In this document: piece after piece, positions 5,073 through 5,165 of the stretch
Layout of the letters: each line of letters begins with the position of its first letter
Numbering within the stretch: position 1 is the stretch's first letter
Source: Actinomycetes bacterium
GTDB lineage: Bacteria > Actinomycetota > Acidimicrobiia > Acidimicrobiales > Palsa-688
Assembly: GCA_021815935.1 (NCBI GenBank)
Contig: JAKAZH010000143.1
Location: 1 to 5,165 of the forward strand
Reading direction: 5' to 3'
Length of the DNA stretch: 5,165 bases
Notes under the pieces: generated by a model
Seen by the model: only the letters and a program-made list of their open reading frames with translations
Database searches by the model: none
What the model was told of the DNA's origin: nothing
Program-made: the position numbers and the translations under genes

Positions 5073-5165
5073 GATTGTTCACCGTTTGGGGCGGGTCTGG
5101 GGTGGACCATCCGCGAAAGTGCCCGCCGTTACTGGGATTCTGGGGTTGTCGAGACACCAGAAGAC
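5073..5165. other. unidentified sequence replacing the SDR upstream part
   Basis: From about 5070 to the window end the sequence no longer continues the SDR. On the - strand the SDR frame is open from the window edge to a TGA at 5079-5081 but the residues match nothing recognised. The GC-rich sequence contains GGCGGG/CCCGCC arms (+ strand GGCGGG at 5090-5095 region and CCCGCC near 5122-5127) that could form an inverted repeat. It may be the end of an insertion sequence whose body lies beyond the window; no family could be assigned, and no promoter for the operon was recognised. Confidence 0.4.

Noticed and set aside
1..5165. CRISPR arrays, tRNA or rRNA genes
   Set aside because: No regularly spaced direct repeats and no recognisable tRNA or rRNA segment were seen on either strand.

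Overview
The window is high-GC DNA, most likely from an actinobacterium. This rests on strongly GC-biased third codon positions and on acyl-CoA dehydrogenases of the FadE type that expand in mycobacteria and relatives. The genus cannot be fixed from the sequence alone.

Layout. Bases 1-123 hold the C-terminal end of a PIN-domain (VapC-like) toxin on the + strand, followed by two small hairpins (132-176). Bases about 337-880 hold a decayed IS3-family insertion sequence on the - strand: the C-terminal end of OrfA and the N-terminal part of OrfB in the normal -1 overlapping arrangement, with both outer parts missing. Directly next to it, on the + strand (892-1041), is a short open segment that may be the tail of a second, different transposase. 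Bases 1042-1485 hold no convincing gene but contain a dense set of mutually exclusive inverted repeats (about 1215-1312).

The main coding block is on the - strand, so its order of transcription runs from high to low coordinates. It starts with the last ~23 codons of a short-chain dehydrogenase/reductase (SDR; 5004-5072), followed after 4 bases by a 395-residue acyl-CoA dehydrogenase (3812-4999). A 402-residue acyl-CoA dehydrogenase (2607-3815) and a 374-residue one (1486-2610) come next. The three dehydrogenases are joined by two 4-base ATGA stop/start overlaps, the signature of a translationally coupled operon. The first resembles the homomeric long-chain type, with its catalytic base in an LPQER motif. 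The other two look like the large (catalytic-Glu) and small (no catalytic-Glu) subunits of a heteromeric enzyme of the kind described for mycobacterial sterol side-chain degradation. Together the genes would supply alpha,beta-dehydrogenation steps of a beta-oxidation-like route for an unidentified acyl-CoA, probably with the SDR acting on an alcohol/ketone intermediate.

The operon is cut at its promoter-proximal end. The SDR reading frame loses its family resemblance at about 5070 and meets an in-frame TGA at 5079-5081, so foreign or rearranged DNA has replaced the rest of the SDR. The operon is thus bounded by mobile-element debris on one side and by a recombination junction on the other. 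No complete new defence, RNA or mobile system is visible.
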